NCBI GenBank assembly: GCA_028287745.1
Contig: JAQBPB010000048.1
Coordinates: 1 to 46,742 of the forward strand
DNA length: 46,742 bases
Direction of reading: 5' to 3'
DNA from: Chloroflexota bacterium
GTDB lineage: Bacteria > Chloroflexota > Chloroflexia > Chloroheliales > Chloroheliaceae
A program made the translations under genes and the position numbers. This document shows, one piece after another, positions 8,022 to 17,109 of the stretch. The notes under the pieces were generated by a model. That model searched no databases. It saw only the letters and a program-made list of their open reading frames with translations, and was not told the DNA's origin. The first letter of the stretch is position 1. Every line of letters begins with the position of its first letter.

Positions 8022-8597
8022 TTAACTTACTAGTTCACTGACTGTCTTCCGCAGGTGGGCCAGGTCTTTTTGGTCGTTAAGCTGCGGGTTCAACGTTAAG
8101 AGTTGGACGATAAAATCCTGGATGGCGCGGGCGATTTCGGCCCAGGCCAGGTTTTCGGAAATAAGGGATTCAATTACGGTTTCACCGTTAAACCGGAAGC
8201 TTATTTTCAAATCTTCCTGGTGTTTTTTAGAATTTCCGGCCGGTTTAATCCTTTCAAAACGCAGATCGAGCGGCTCCTCGATAAAACGGGCCAGTGCGCT
8301 TTGTTTCCGGCCGGTCTTAACACTCAGGGCGGCGTCTCCCAGGTTCAGGGCAAACCCGCCGGTGTAATCGGGCAGCCAGTAGTTAATTTCTTTGCTATTT
8401 AAGTGGTCGGTAGCGGTGGCGGTAGGCTGGCTATCCCCGGCTGAAATCCCGACTACCTTGCTTTCAAGCTCAAAGCGGGCCAGGCCGCTGGCGACAACCA
8501 GGAAGTCCGGGCTGAGTGAGGTTTCAGGCCAGCCAGCCAGGGCCTTTTCGCCGGTCAGGTCCGGTTTTAATCTCAAATCAATTTTAAACAGAGGCAT
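8022..8597 (-). CDS. protein of unknown function
   Basis: A 191-aa soluble protein without signal peptide or membrane segment. The first two thirds read as beta-strands, the last 60 residues as amphipathic helix. No family is recognised. It lies 34 bp downstream of the phosphodiesterase gene on the same strand and is probably co-transcribed with it, so it may serve that enzyme, but this is inference. The ATG at 8597 is preceded by AAAGGACAGGAAAC, a fair ribosome binding site. Confidence 0.7.
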   Translation of the reverse strand: MPLFKIDLRLKPDLTGEKALAGWPETSLSPDFLVVASGLARFELESKVVGISAGDSQPTATATDHLNSKEINYWLPDYTGGFALNLGDAALSVKTGRKQSALARFIEEPLDLRFERIKPAGNSKKHQEDLKISFRFNGETVIESLISENLAWAEIARAIQDFIVQLLTLNPQLNDQKDLAHLRKTVSELVS

Positions 8598-8631
8598 TAT
8601 AAAGTTTCCTGTCCTTTTATGAAGCTAGTTT

Positions 8632-10002
8632 CTATAAACGATAAGCCAGAAACGGAATGAGCATTTCCGACCGGCTCAGGCCGCCGTGACAGCCGTTGAA
8701 ATAGTCCTGGCGCGGCTCTTTGGTCAACTGCTGCCGGACCAGCCAATCATTTTTAGGCACCAGCAGCAGGTCGCCGGTGCGGTCGCTGCACTCCGGCCCC
8801 AGCGGTTGGCCTGGCAAGCCGAATAACCCCAGCGCGACTGCTTCGGCTTGCGGTACAGCCAGGAAATGTTTGCCCAGGTGGCGGTTGATATAGTCAACCG
8901 CCGCCATTTCGGCATTGTGCTTCAGGTGTAAGTAGCCTGTCCGGGCCTCGCCTGTCACCGGTACGGCCAGCATCTCGGCCAGTTCCGGGTAATCGTTCAG
9001 CCAGGCTGCTTTGGCCGGGTCGCTGAGGCGCTGCCCGTGGTCGGCCACCACAATTAATGCAATATCACCCCGCCCGGCTAGCGGCTCTAAAAGTTCGCGG
9101 CACAGGGAAAAGTCCAGGGCACCGACTTCGGCCCGGTTGCTGGCGGAGAGCGGCCCGTACTTATGGGCAGTGCTGTCTACCGTAGAGAGATACATATAGG
9201 TGAAGCTCTTTTCACTGGCCTCGGTGTGGGCCTGTAAACGCTGGCGCAGTTGGGCGAAGCCATCGGCGGCTGTTATATAGCCGTTGTAGTTCTTTTGCCC
9301 GGCCAGGCTTCCGGCGCTGGTAAAGCGGCTAATGCTAGAACCTTTAAAAGCCGAATAATTGACAATATCCACCAGTACCCCGGCCTGCTCCAACCGCCGG
9401 TAAATATTGGGCACCGGCACCAGCGTATCAGGGTCAACCTGGTGTTCCAGGAAGGAGGCACTGGTAGGGGCCAGGCTGGGCCGGAACCCGATAACGTTCA
9501 TTATGGCGCCGATTTCACGGAAGTAAACATAGGTGCCCATAATACCGTGTTGGGCTGGTGCGTAGGCGGTAGCGGCTGACGTCAGAGCCGTAGTGGTGGT
9601 GCTGGGGTAGACCGTTGTGGCGGGCATAAAGAACCCCTTTGGGGAGGCGGCGGCGGCGGCTAGTCCGGGGGTGGTGCCGTCATTCATCATGACCCGCAAC
9701 TGGTCATAACCCAGGGCATCAATTAATAAGAAAACTACCTGCTTGATTTCGCCCTGGTTTTGCCAGTCTTGCCAGGCCCGGCTAACAGCGGGTTGGTTTA
9801 AAAGTTCCGGTTGAAAGTGAGGAAGGGCCGGTTGGTCGTGCAGCGGTGGGGCATCCGGGGCGAGCCAGTGGGTCGCCAGGGCGGCGGCGTTCGCCAGTCC
9901 CAGGCCATCGTAACTGGGACAGACCGCTTCCGGGCCAAATTCAGCGGGCAGTTGCTGGCGGGCCAGTAAAGCCTGTTCCGCCAGGTCTACTATAGAAGCC
10001 AC
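8632..10002 (-). CDS. alkaline-phosphatase-superfamily phosphodiesterase / nucleotide pyrophosphatase
   Basis: A predicted metal-dependent phosphodiesterase of the type I phosphodiesterase/nucleotide pyrophosphatase group. The two-metal ligands and nucleophile typical of the superfamily are in order: LLIDALGYD (first Asp), YPSTTTTALTSAATA (nucleophile Thr and its helix), STVDSTAHKYG (Asp and His), VVADHG (Asp-His) and a late HGGLSR (His). No signal peptide is seen, so it is probably cytoplasmic. The GTG at 10002 is preferred, giving 456 aa, because AAAGGAG lies 6 nt upstream. An in-frame extension to 10122 reads unlike the family and lacks a binding site. The substrate is unknown. It leads a two-gene unit. 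Confidence 0.82.
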   Translation of the reverse strand: MASIVDLAEQALLARQQLPAEFGPEAVCPSYDGLGLANAAALATHWLAPDAPPLHDQPALPHFQPELLNQPAVSRAWQDWQNQGEIKQVVFLLIDALGYDQLRVMMNDGTTPGLAAAAASPKGFFMPATTVYPSTTTTALTSAATAYAPAQHGIMGTYVYFREIGAIMNVIGFRPSLAPTSASFLEHQVDPDTLVPVPNIYRRLEQAGVLVDIVNYSAFKGSSISRFTSAGSLAGQKNYNGYITAADGFAQLRQRLQAHTEASEKSFTYMYLSTVDSTAHKYGPLSASNRAEVGALDFSLCRELLEPLAGRGDIALIVVADHGQRLSDPAKAAWLNDYPELAEMLAVPVTGEARTGYLHLKHNAEMAAVDYINRHLGKHFLAVPQAEAVALGLFGLPGQPLGPECSDRTGDLLLVPKNDWLVRQQLTKEPRQDYFNGCHGGLSRSEMLIPFLAYRL

Positions 10003-10159
10003 ACGGTTCTCCTTTCGTTTCCAGGCCACACTAAGCCTTGTGGTGCTATTGTATGCCAGGGGCGGGCATTGTTCAAGTTGGGAGCAGGAAAATCTTTCTA
10101 TACACGGCGGTTTTTGCCCCATATTACGGTGAGCAACTATATCTTGATCGAGGATTACA

Positions 10160-10224
10160 TTGGAAATGTACCGGCTAGAAGCCTTTAATCAGGAGCGCAG
10201 TCTGCTCTTTGCGATTGCCTACCG
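10160..10224 (+). pseudogene. 5' fragment of an ECF sigma factor (SigJ-like), interrupted
   Basis: The frame from TTG at 10160 or ATG at 10166 reads M-Y-R-L-E-A-F-N-Q-E-R-S-L-L-F-A-I-A-Y-R. This is the standard opening of SigJ-type ECF sigma factors ('F..-R-LLF-IAYR-ML'). After the Arg the family sequence stops and the frame runs into the palindromic repeat at 10225. No continuing region 2 or region 4 is seen nearby. A GAGGA precedes the start. It is best read as a truncated remnant. Confidence 0.55.
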
Positions 10225-10299
10225 CCCTGTCATTCCAGGCGTAGTCGAGGAATCCGGGTACCCATCGGGTGCCTTCGCCTCGGCTCGGGATGACAGGGG
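10225..10299. repeat. imperfect palindromic repeat (CCCTGTCAT...ATGACAGGG)
   Basis: CCCTGTCATTCC (10225-10236) pairs with GGGATGACAGGG (10288-10299), with one mismatch. The interior contains GTCGAGGAAT and CCTCGGCTC-like words and a small inner hairpin (CGGGTACCCATCGGGT). It resembles the dispersed 'CTGTCATTCCGAG..GTCGAGGAATC' repeats common in bacterial intergenic DNA. A further GGATGACAG copy follows at 10312-10320. The rest of the gap to 10428 shows another partial copy (ACTCGGAATGA near 10378) and no gene. Confidence 0.65.
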
Positions 10300-10428
10300 G
10301 TGGATGGTTCAGGATGACAGCGGGATGGATGCCTCTATTAATTAAGCAGAAGGGTGGCAAAACCTGTTTTACGGAGTACTCGGAATGATAAGGCCAGGTC
10401 AGCGCGAATATTAACTGACTACGGACCC

Positions 10429-11751
10429 CTAAAGTTGCGGGCTAAAAATACTGCTCAGTTTTTCAAGTATCTTTTTCCAGAGCGCCCGGCGGCTCCACTT
10501 GCGCTCCTGAAACTCCCTGGAGCGTTCCAGATCTAAAAGAAACTGTTTTTCCAGGGCCCTGGCTAATGTCCTGTTGTGGAATGAGATATTAACTTCGTCA
10601 TTCAGAGCAAAAGAACGGTTGTCGAAATTGGTCGAGCCGATGGTGGACCAGGCGCTATCAACTACCAGGGTTTTTGCGTGGAGCATAGTCGGCTGGTATT
10701 CGTATATCCGGACGCCCTTTTTCATTAACTTGCTATAATTGACCCGCCCGGCGATACGGGCGATTTTGTGGTTCATGTGCGGGCCCGGCACCAGCACCCG
10801 GACATCCACGCCGCGTTTAGCGGCCCTTGTCAGCACGTCTACCAGGGCGGGCCGGGGTACAAAGTAAGCCGTAGTCAGCCAGAGCCGTTCCTGGGCTGAG
10901 GCAATCGCCAGGAAAAAGAGCGTTTCGATATTGGTATCGCCTTTGCCCGCCGAACTCCTGGTCACCTGGGCGCAAATATCGCCCGGTAATGTGGGCAGGG
11001 AAGGTAAATAATCTTCCCCGGCCAGGACTTCGCCGGTTGCTTCCAGCCAGTTTTCGCAGAAGGCTCCCTGTAGACCCCGTACGGCCGGGCCTTCTACCCG
11101 GACGTGGGTATCCCGCCAGTGTAGAGGGTCCTGGGCATCACCCATCCATTCTTCGGCGATTCCCACGCCGCCGGTGAAACCAATCTTGCCGTCCACCACC
11201 AGAATTTTACGGTGGGTACGGTTATTTAATTTTTTAATGTTATGCCAGCGCGGCGGCCTGAACCAGGCTACTTTGACCCCGGCATTTTCCATTTTTTCAA
11301 TCAACCTCAGGTCAATCGGGGCGGCGCCAATCGCGTCCAGCAATACGTTACACTTGACCCCTTCCTGGGCTTTCTCGCAGATTGCCTCGGCAATCTGGGG
11401 CGCGATAGGGCCTTTCCAGTAGACAAAGGTCACCAGGTTTAGGGTTTTCTCGGCGGAGCAGATTGCATCAAGCATCGCCGGGAAGATCTGGTCGCCGTTG
11501 GTCAGGACTTTTACCTGGTTCCCATAGGAAATGGGCGCGCCGGTAATCGCTTCGACCGCTCTTAAGAATGCCTCGGAGTCGCTGCTGAGTTCGCCTACCA
11601 GTTTATAGTCTTTATTTTTAGTGCGCTCGTATTTGCGGGTGACCAGCGAGGACCAACCGGCATTAGCCAGGGTAAGCAGGGCTAACTTGAGGGTTAGCCG
11701 GTGTATCAACTTTGTCGCAGGAGAAATCTCTAAAAAAGGAAAACCAGGCAT
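10429..11751 (-). CDS. phospholipase D-like / cardiolipin synthase-like protein
   Basis: A PLD-superfamily phosphatidyltransferase or phospholipase with two HKD motifs. Numbered from the upstream ATG at 11784, these are H191-x-K-x4-D198 followed by GFTGG, and H369-A-K-x4-D376 followed by the GSTNFDNRSF motif typical of cardiolipin synthases. One N-terminal hydrophobic segment (about 25-45) could anchor it to the membrane, whereas classic bacterial Cls has two. The ATG at 11751 is preferred because GGGAG lies 12 nt upstream and the ATG at 11784 has no binding site; neither is certain. It lies downstream of prfA-prmC on the same strand with a 140-bp gap, so co-transcription is uncertain. Confidence 0.85.
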   Translation of the reverse strand: MPGFPFLEISPATKLIHRLTLKLALLTLANAGWSSLVTRKYERTKNKDYKLVGELSSDSEAFLRAVEAITGAPISYGNQVKVLTNGDQIFPAMLDAICSAEKTLNLVTFVYWKGPIAPQIAEAICEKAQEGVKCNVLLDAIGAAPIDLRLIEKMENAGVKVAWFRPPRWHNIKKLNNRTHRKILVVDGKIGFTGGVGIAEEWMGDAQDPLHWRDTHVRVEGPAVRGLQGAFCENWLEATGEVLAGEDYLPSLPTLPGDICAQVTRSSAGKGDTNIETLFFLAIASAQERLWLTTAYFVPRPALVDVLTRAAKRGVDVRVLVPGPHMNHKIARIAGRVNYSKLMKKGVRIYEYQPTMLHAKTLVVDSAWSTIGSTNFDNRSFALNDEVNISFHNRTLARALEKQFLLDLERSREFQERKWSRRALWKKILEKLSSIFSPQL

Positions 11752-11925
11752 GCGGTAACAAATCTCCCATCCACACTTAAGCATTGGCAGCCAGCGGGCA
11801 GCACAGAGTTAAAAACCAGTCTGCAAAAGCCTTTGAAGGCCGCTTGCCGGTTGCTCTGAACCTATCACGGTATTAAATACTTTGCTTACAACAGTTGAAA
11901 TGCCTGAATCTGCGAAATACCCTTT

Positions 11926-12798
11926 TCAGGCGAGGTTAGTGGTTTCCTCTGCGATATCCAGGATGACCACCCGGTCAAGTCCGGCGTAATCTTTGTAAAC
12001 GTCAATCTGGCAGCCGGGGAAAAAGAACCGGCCCAGGTTAGAGACATCAGTGGCCTGTTCGGAACCGATTTCCAGGGCAATCATGCCGGGGCGGCTCAGG
12101 CGGCTGCGGGCCTGTCCCAGCAATTCGCGGTAGATTGCCAGTCCTTTGGGACCGCCATCCAGCGCCACGTTTGGTTCATACCGGGCGACGTTTGGCTCAA
12201 CCTGCGCCAGGATAGTATAAGGCGGGTTGGAGACCAGGATTTTGATTGGCTCCGGCAGCGGATCCATCAGGTTGCCCTGCAAAAAGTTAATCCGGTCCTC
12301 TACTTCAAACCGGCGCGCGTTCATGCGGGCCACATCCAGGGCTTCCGGGGATATATCGGTGGCATAAACGCGGGCGTGGGGAAAGCGCAGGGCCAGGTAC
12401 ACCGCAATAACGCCGCTGCCTGTCCCCACGTCAACCAGCGCAATTTCTTCGCCGGTCCAGCCTTTATCGCGCATCTTCTGGGCGGTATATTCCAGCAGGA
12501 GTTCGGTTTCGGGCCGGGGGATGAGCACCCGCCGGTCCACGTAAAAATCCAGGGCCATAAACTCGCGGTGGCTGGTGATGTAGGCGATGGGCTCACCCTG
12601 GGCGCGGCGAGCCACCAGTTCTAAAAAGCGGCGGGCGGTTTCATCGTCAACCGGCTCATCCAGGCGCGAGTAAAGCTGGGCGCGGCCGTAACCCTGGAGG
12701 AACATCATGAGTACTTCCGCGTCCAGTTGTGCCGTATCATCCCTGACCGCCAGCAGTGTTTCGACTGCCTGGACCAGTAATTCTTTAGCCCGCTTCAT
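11926..12798 (-). CDS. prmC: peptide chain release factor N5-glutamine methyltransferase
   Basis: SAM-dependent methyltransferase that methylates the Gln of the GGQ motif in RF1 and RF2. Motif I V122-D-V-G-T-G-S-G129 binds SAM, and N191-P-P-Y194 contacts the target glutamine. The 'GEPIAYI..REFM.L.F.VD..VLIPRPETELL' stretch (68-102) is the family hallmark. At 290 aa it is full length. It follows prfA by 40 bp on the same strand, the classic prfA-prmC pair that links the enzyme to its substrate. Confidence 0.96.
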   Translation of the reverse strand: MKRAKELLVQAVETLLAVRDDTAQLDAEVLMMFLQGYGRAQLYSRLDEPVDDETARRFLELVARRAQGEPIAYITSHREFMALDFYVDRRVLIPRPETELLLEYTAQKMRDKGWTGEEIALVDVGTGSGVIAVYLALRFPHARVYATDISPEALDVARMNARRFEVEDRINFLQGNLMDPLPEPIKILVSNPPYTILAQVEPNVARYEPNVALDGGPKGLAIYRELLGQARSRLSRPGMIALEIGSEQATDVSNLGRFFFPGCQIDVYKDYAGLDRVVILDIAEETTNLA

Positions 12799-12838
12799 AC
12801 ATGTCTACCAAATCTAACCGGGAGCGTCCGATTCAAAG

Positions 12839-13918
12839 CTAATCCTGGCCGTCTGTGGCTAAGCCGGCATCCCGCAATCTTTCCGCCTGATCGGTCGTCT
12901 GGAGCGTAGTTACCAGCTCATCAATTGCACCATCCAGAATACCAGGCAAGTTACTGAGGGTCAATTTTATCCGGTGATCGGTTACCCGGTCCTGCGGGAA
13001 ATTGTAAGTCCGGATTTTCTCGCTGCGGTCGCCCGTACCCACCTGGCTAATCCGCTGCTCATGCAGTTCGGCCTGGCGTTTTTCAAGCTCCAGGTTATAC
13101 AACCGGGTGCGTAAAACGGCCATAGCTTTGGCCTTATTTTTAAGCTGGGACTTTTCATCCTGGCAGGTAACCACCAGGCCGCTGGGAAGGTGTGTAATCC
13201 GGACGGCGCTATCGGTGGTGTTTACGCTCTGTCCACCGTGACCGGTTGAGCGGTAAACGTCAATCCGCAGGTCGTTATCGTTAATCTGGACATCTACTTC
13301 TTCCGCTTCGGGCATTACCGCCACGGTTGCGGTGGAAGTGTGAATGCGGCCGTTGGCTTCGGTGGCCGGTACGCGCTGCACCCGGTGGACACCGCTTTCG
13401 TACTTGAGGTAACTATAAGCACCCCGGCCGTGAACCTCGAAAATAACTTCTTTTACCGAGCCAATGCCGCTGCTATTGCCCGACATGATTTCGATTTTCC
13501 AGCGTTTTCGTTCGGCGTACTTGGTGTACATGCGGAACAAATCGGCCGCAAAAAGACCCGCCTCGTCACCACCGGCCCCGGCCCGGATTTCCACGATAAC
13601 GTCTTTTTCATCGTTGGGGTCTTTGGGCAGCAGCAACACTTTGATTTCTTCCATCAAAGCCTGTCCGGCCTTCTGAAGCGAGCCTACTTCTTCTTTAGCC
13701 ATTTCGGCCATTTCTTTATCGGACAGCAGCGCCTCGGTTTCTTTGAGCGCCGTCTGGTTTACCATAAATTCCCGGAACTTGGAAACAATCGGCTCGAGTT
13801 CGGACTGCTCTTTACCGTATTGCCGCCGTTTGTCATTATCGTTGGCATTTGCCGGGTCGGACAGCAGTGCGCTTAACTGGTCGTAACGCTCTTCTAATTG
13901 TGCTAATTTATCAATCAC
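12839..13918 (-). CDS. prfA: peptide chain release factor 1
   Basis: Recognises UAA and UAG stop codons and triggers peptidyl-tRNA hydrolysis. The codon-reading P-A-T tripeptide is at 184-186 and the catalytic G228-G-Q230 lies in the usual [17 protein letters not shown] context. The presence of PAT rather than SPF distinguishes RF1 from RF2. At 359 aa it is normal. It is first in a prfA-prmC unit, and the product of prmC methylates Q230. Confidence 0.97.
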   Translation of the reverse strand: MIDKLAQLEERYDQLSALLSDPANANDNDKRRQYGKEQSELEPIVSKFREFMVNQTALKETEALLSDKEMAEMAKEEVGSLQKAGQALMEEIKVLLLPKDPNDEKDVIVEIRAGAGGDEAGLFAADLFRMYTKYAERKRWKIEIMSGNSSGIGSVKEVIFEVHGRGAYSYLKYESGVHRVQRVPATEANGRIHTSTATVAVMPEAEEVDVQINDNDLRIDVYRSTGHGGQSVNTTDSAVRITHLPSGLVVTCQDEKSQLKNKAKAMAVLRTRLYNLELEKRQAELHEQRISQVGTGDRSEKIRTYNFPQDRVTDHRIKLTLSNLPGILDGAIDELVTTLQTTDQAERLRDAGLATDGQD

Positions 13919-14231
13919 GGTCTATATTGCCTCCATGTTTTGCCACGATTATAGCCTGGCCCCCGTGTATAAACAGGGCCGCCTAAAGCAGCAAAGTTAA
14001 ATATCTTACGTTCTAAATTCTAAAAAGGAAAAGCAGGCAGGGGGTAAGCTAATGCCAGCAAATGGAGGCGATATAAGGGGCGTTGCGACTGCCACGCGGA
14101 AATTTACCCTGTGGCGGATCACCATAAAAATTACAAATATTCCTGATTTGGTCCGTAAACTTCATTCTTTTTCGTCACCTCAGCGGTATTATAACATAAT
14201 TCCGGCCCTGTTTTGGGTATTTTTAAACAAA
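13919..14231. other. intergenic region upstream of prfA
   Basis: About 310 bp between the hflX terminator and the prfA start. It must hold the prfA promoter on the minus strand. Two heptad-like words, ACGTTCT and AAATTCT, occur in register at about 14006-14019. A 70-codon plus-strand frame (14052-14264) runs into the terminator and is treated as chance. Confidence 0.4.
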
Positions 14232-14262
14232 AAAGCCGCCTTTACAAGTGCAAGGCGGCTTT
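14226..14262 (-). terminator. terminator of hflX
   Basis: An 11-bp stem, AAAGCCGCCTT (14232-14242) with AAGGCGGCTTT (14252-14262). On the minus strand it ends in TTTTTTG, 12 bp after the hflX stop codon. Confidence 0.9.
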
Positions 14263-14274
14263 AACGGGCCGGGC

Positions 14275-15858
14275 CTAGGAAGCTTTTTGCCGGTTCTTTT
14301 CAGCCGGGTACTCTTCGTACTGGCTGGCGTACTTGGGCGATATGCGTCCTTTGAGATAGGTCCCGGCTTCCCGGTGCTCTTCGGTCTCGATAAAGCCTTT
14401 CTGGTGGAATAAAGCAACCAGTTCATCCTTACCGTAAGGAACCAGGGTTTCGATTTCCTTCAGATCTTTGTCCAGGGCAGCCTCAATCTTGGCTATTAGC
14501 AAGTCCATGCCAATTCCGCGTGACGCTGAAATCGGAACGTATTCCTCCGGCAGTTCAAACTCTTTGCTCAATTCTTCCGGCGAAACAATCCCGCCTTCTT
14601 CACCCCGGTATTGGTCGATTTTATTCAGGGCGACGATTTGCGGTTTATCATCGGCGCCTAAATCCTTCAGCACTGTTGCCACCGTCTCCGATTGCTCCTG
14701 GGCGTTCGGATGGGTAAAGTCCAGTACGTGAATTAACAGGTCGGCCTCGTTTACTTCTTCGAGGGTCGAGCGGAATGCTTCAACCAGTTTAGTTGGTAGC
14801 CGTTGGATAAACCCTACCGTGTCGGTCAGAAGAATTTCACGGCCGTTAGGCAGTTTCACCCGCCGCGTGGTCGGGTCGAGCGTTGCAAAAAGCTGGTTCT
14901 CGGCATACACGTTCGAATTAGCCAGCTTATTTAACAGCGTAGATTTTCCGGCGTTGGTATACCCAACCAGGGAAACCACCGGAATACCTTCCAGTTTGCG
15001 CCGCCGCCGGTAAAGCTCGCGGTGGGTATGGACATTTTCCAGTTCTTTTTTAAGGTGGCTGACCCTGGTCCGGCTGTTCCGTCGGTCAACTTCCAACTGC
15101 GTTTCACCGGGACCCCTGACGCCCACGCCACCGGAGCTGCGCCCGCCACTGGTCTGGCGGGAAAGGTGAGTCCATAAGCGGGTCAAACGCGGCAGGCGGT
15201 ATTCCAACTGCGCCAGTTCTACCTGCAAGCGGCCTTCGTGGGTCCTGGCCCGGCTGGCAAAGATGTCAAGGATAATGCCGGTCCGGTCCAGAAGTTTAAT
15301 CCCAAAGGATTCTTCTAACTCGCGGGTCTGAGTCGGGGTTAGTTCGCGGTCAAATACCACTACTTCCACTTCCAGTTCACGGCACATGCGTTTGAGTTCT
15401 TCAACTTTACCGGTGCCGATCAGGAAGGCGCGGTGAGGTTTGCCAATGTTCTGGAAAGACCGGCCAACGACTTCCAACCCGGCGGTATCGCAGAGTTGTT
15501 CCAGTTCGTCCAGTGAGTCTTGCACCTCAAACAGGTCACCGTTTTGACCTACCCCGACAATCAGGGTGCGCTCGCGGGGAGCGGCGGTCTTATGGTTGGT
15601 GGCCCTGGGATGTTTTTCGCGCGGACCTACTTCCAGGTCCTCAAGCGGTTCAAAGTCGGCATCCGAGACGATTTCTCCGGTTAATGCTTCAGGTTCGCTA
15701 GGTGTAACGGTTTCGGTTGTTTGAATAGCGGTGGAATCATTTAAGTTTAAAGAATCGTCAGTAAAGCTGATTTCTTCGTCCTGGTGGTTTCGTTCAATAC
15801 CCGCCAGGGACCCAGCAGCCGCACTTCGAAATAAATTATTAATATTAGCTTTGGTCGT
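14275..15858 (-). CDS. hflX: ribosome-associated GTPase HflX, probable non-AUG start
   Basis: A translational GTPase that splits stalled ribosomes. The HflX N-terminal domain runs into the glycine-rich linker 'SGGRSSGGVGVRGPGE' and the G domain (G1 GYTNAGKST, then DTVGF, NKID). The first standard start codon, GTG at 15525, lies inside the HflX domain and would remove its first strand ('RTLIVGVGQ'). The frame stays open upstream to a stop before 15880. AGGAG (15866-15870) sits exactly 7 nt before an in-frame ACG (15856-15858), and no ATG, GTG or TTG lies between. I therefore place the start at ACG, giving 527 aa with an acidic, disordered extension of about 95 residues. An ATG-to-ACG change or sequencing error is the alternative. 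The conservative CDS is 14275-15525. Confidence 0.85.
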   Translation of the reverse strand, partial: TTKANINNLFRSAAAGSLAGIERNHQDEEISFTDDSLNLNDSTAIQTTETVTPSEPEALTGEIVSDADFEPLEDLEVGPREKHPRATNHKTAAPRERTLIVGVGQNGDLFEVQDSLDELEQLCDTAGLEVVGRSFQNIGKPHRAFLIGTGKVEELKRMCRELEVEVVVFDRELTPTQTRELEESFGIKLLDRTGIILDIFASRARTHEGRLQVELAQLEYRLPRLTRLWTHLSRQTSGGRSSGGVGVRGPGETQLEVDRRNSRTRVSHLKKELENVHTHRELYRRRRKLEGIPVVSLVGYTNAGKSTLLNKLANSNVYAENQLFATLDPTTRRVKLPNGREILLTDTVGFIQRLPTKLVEAFRSTLEEVNEADLLIHVLDFTHPNAQEQSETVATVLKDLGADDKPQIVALNKIDQYRGEEGGIVSPEELSKEFELPEEYVPISASRGIGMDLLIAKIEAALDKDLKEIETLVPYGKDELVALFHQKGFIETEEHREAGTYLKGRISPKYASQYEEYPAEKNRQKAS

Positions 15859-16068
15859 AAGATTTCTCCTATAGTAACCTGTTTTTTACAGGCTTAGCCT
15901 ACAAAACAATCAATTCTTGCGTTCATAGGACCGGTTTCGATCCCTTGCAAAGAATTATAGCATAGGCTGGGCCTTAATTATTACAGAGATACAGCGGACA
16001 CAACCTGGCTAATATACTATACGTAGCTAACCTTATAAAAGTTCCGAATTTTGGCTTTAAATATTGTT
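15859..16068. other. intergenic region upstream of hflX
   Basis: A 210-bp gap between the J-domain gene and hflX, both on the minus strand. It contains the hflX ribosome binding site at 15866-15870 and presumably its promoter. No further gene is seen. Confidence 0.4.
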
Positions 16069-17070
16069 TTAGCGGCCAGGCAATTCATTATCTACCCGGA
16101 AATCGTCAAGGTAATAGCCGGTGTTATTGGTGATATTCTTACCCGGCCCGCTGATGAAATGGACCCGCAGGTTTATTTCGGCCCCTTTGAATTTCGAAAG
16201 GTCAACCGAGATTTCTTCCCAGTGGCTGTAAGCGGAGCGAGTTTCAAAGACCGGCTGGAAAGCCTGGCCGGGACCGGCCGCTTCAATCAGCAGGCGGTCT
16301 TCCGCTGGGCCGCCCGGGTTTTGTCCGGCTTGCCCGTCCAGGCGAAACCGCAGGACCGGGTGCGAGATGCCGGTTAAATCGACCGGCTTGAGCAGTTCGG
16401 CGGTGACATCCAGGTTCGGCCGGTAAGCGCCTTTAGCTTCATCACCGACCCATAGGCTGGTCTTTCCGGAGTATGCCTGGCGGGTAGTCAGGTGCCAGGC
16501 GTTGCCTGACTTCCAGCCCCCTGTTTTGGCCCCTTCGAAATCATCATAAAACAGGGTGCGCAACACCGGGGCCGGGTAGTTGGAGACTACACTCTTGTTG
16601 GAAACTCCGGTGACAGGGTTTTCTTCTACCGCCGTGACCGACGGGCTCTGGACAAATAGGGCCGTGCCAATAATCAGCAGGGTTACCAGTATGGCGAAAA
16701 CTTCAAATTTGGTCCGGAAGGAAATACCGACCCGGCGGGTAGACCGGCCGGTGTAGCTTCCGCCACTGTCGCTGTATTCGTATTCGGCGTAAGCGTCCTG
16801 GGTTTCGGTTTCGACCGTGTCGTATAGAAACTCCTGGTCGTAGGCCTGACGGCGGCGGGAGTCTTTCAGAGTGGCGTAAGCGGCGTTAATTTGCTGCATC
16901 CGGCGAGTAGCCTCTTCCGAATGGTTGTAATCTGGATGGTACTGCCAGGCCATCCGGCGGTAGGCAGCCTCAATCGTTTGTTTACTGGCACCAGGCTGCA
17001 CCTGTAACATCTCATAATATTCCACAGGTTGATAATCAGTGAAAAGATCTGTCCTGTATCCGGTCGTCAT
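16069..17070 (-). CDS. membrane-anchored J-domain protein with extracytoplasmic beta domain
   Basis: An N-terminal DnaJ domain (about 17-80) carries the Hsp70-stimulating H45-P-D47. An acidic Tyr/Ser-rich linker follows, then one transmembrane segment (about 121-140). The C-terminal half (about 170-333) reads as a beta-sandwich ('FYDDFEG....W....W', 'HPVLRFRL', 'GYYLDDFRV'), like the MAM/immune-inhibitor-A-type domains of secreted proteins. The J domain would face the cytoplasm and recruit DnaK, and the beta domain would lie outside. The ATG at 17070 is preferred to a TTG at 17103 because a purine-rich site precedes it. The DnaJ G/F and zinc domains are absent. A LexA-like palindrome sits 40 bp upstream. 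Confidence 0.78.
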   Translation of the reverse strand: MTTGYRTDLFTDYQPVEYYEMLQVQPGASKQTIEAAYRRMAWQYHPDYNHSEEATRRMQQINAAYATLKDSRRRQAYDQEFLYDTVETETQDAYAEYEYSDSGGSYTGRSTRRVGISFRTKFEVFAILVTLLIIGTALFVQSPSVTAVEENPVTGVSNKSVVSNYPAPVLRTLFYDDFEGAKTGGWKSGNAWHLTTRQAYSGKTSLWVGDEAKGAYRPNLDVTAELLKPVDLTGISHPVLRFRLDGQAGQNPGGPAEDRLLIEAAGPGQAFQPVFETRSAYSHWEEISVDLSKFKGAEINLRVHFISGPGKNITNNTGYYLDDFRVDNELPGR

Positions 17071-17109
17071 AAGCTTTTCCGCTTTCCTGGTTTCTAAACT
17101 CAACGATTA

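Noticed and set aside
14052..14264. 70-codon plus-strand frame upstream of hflX terminator
   Set aside because: It has no binding site and runs through the hflX terminator.
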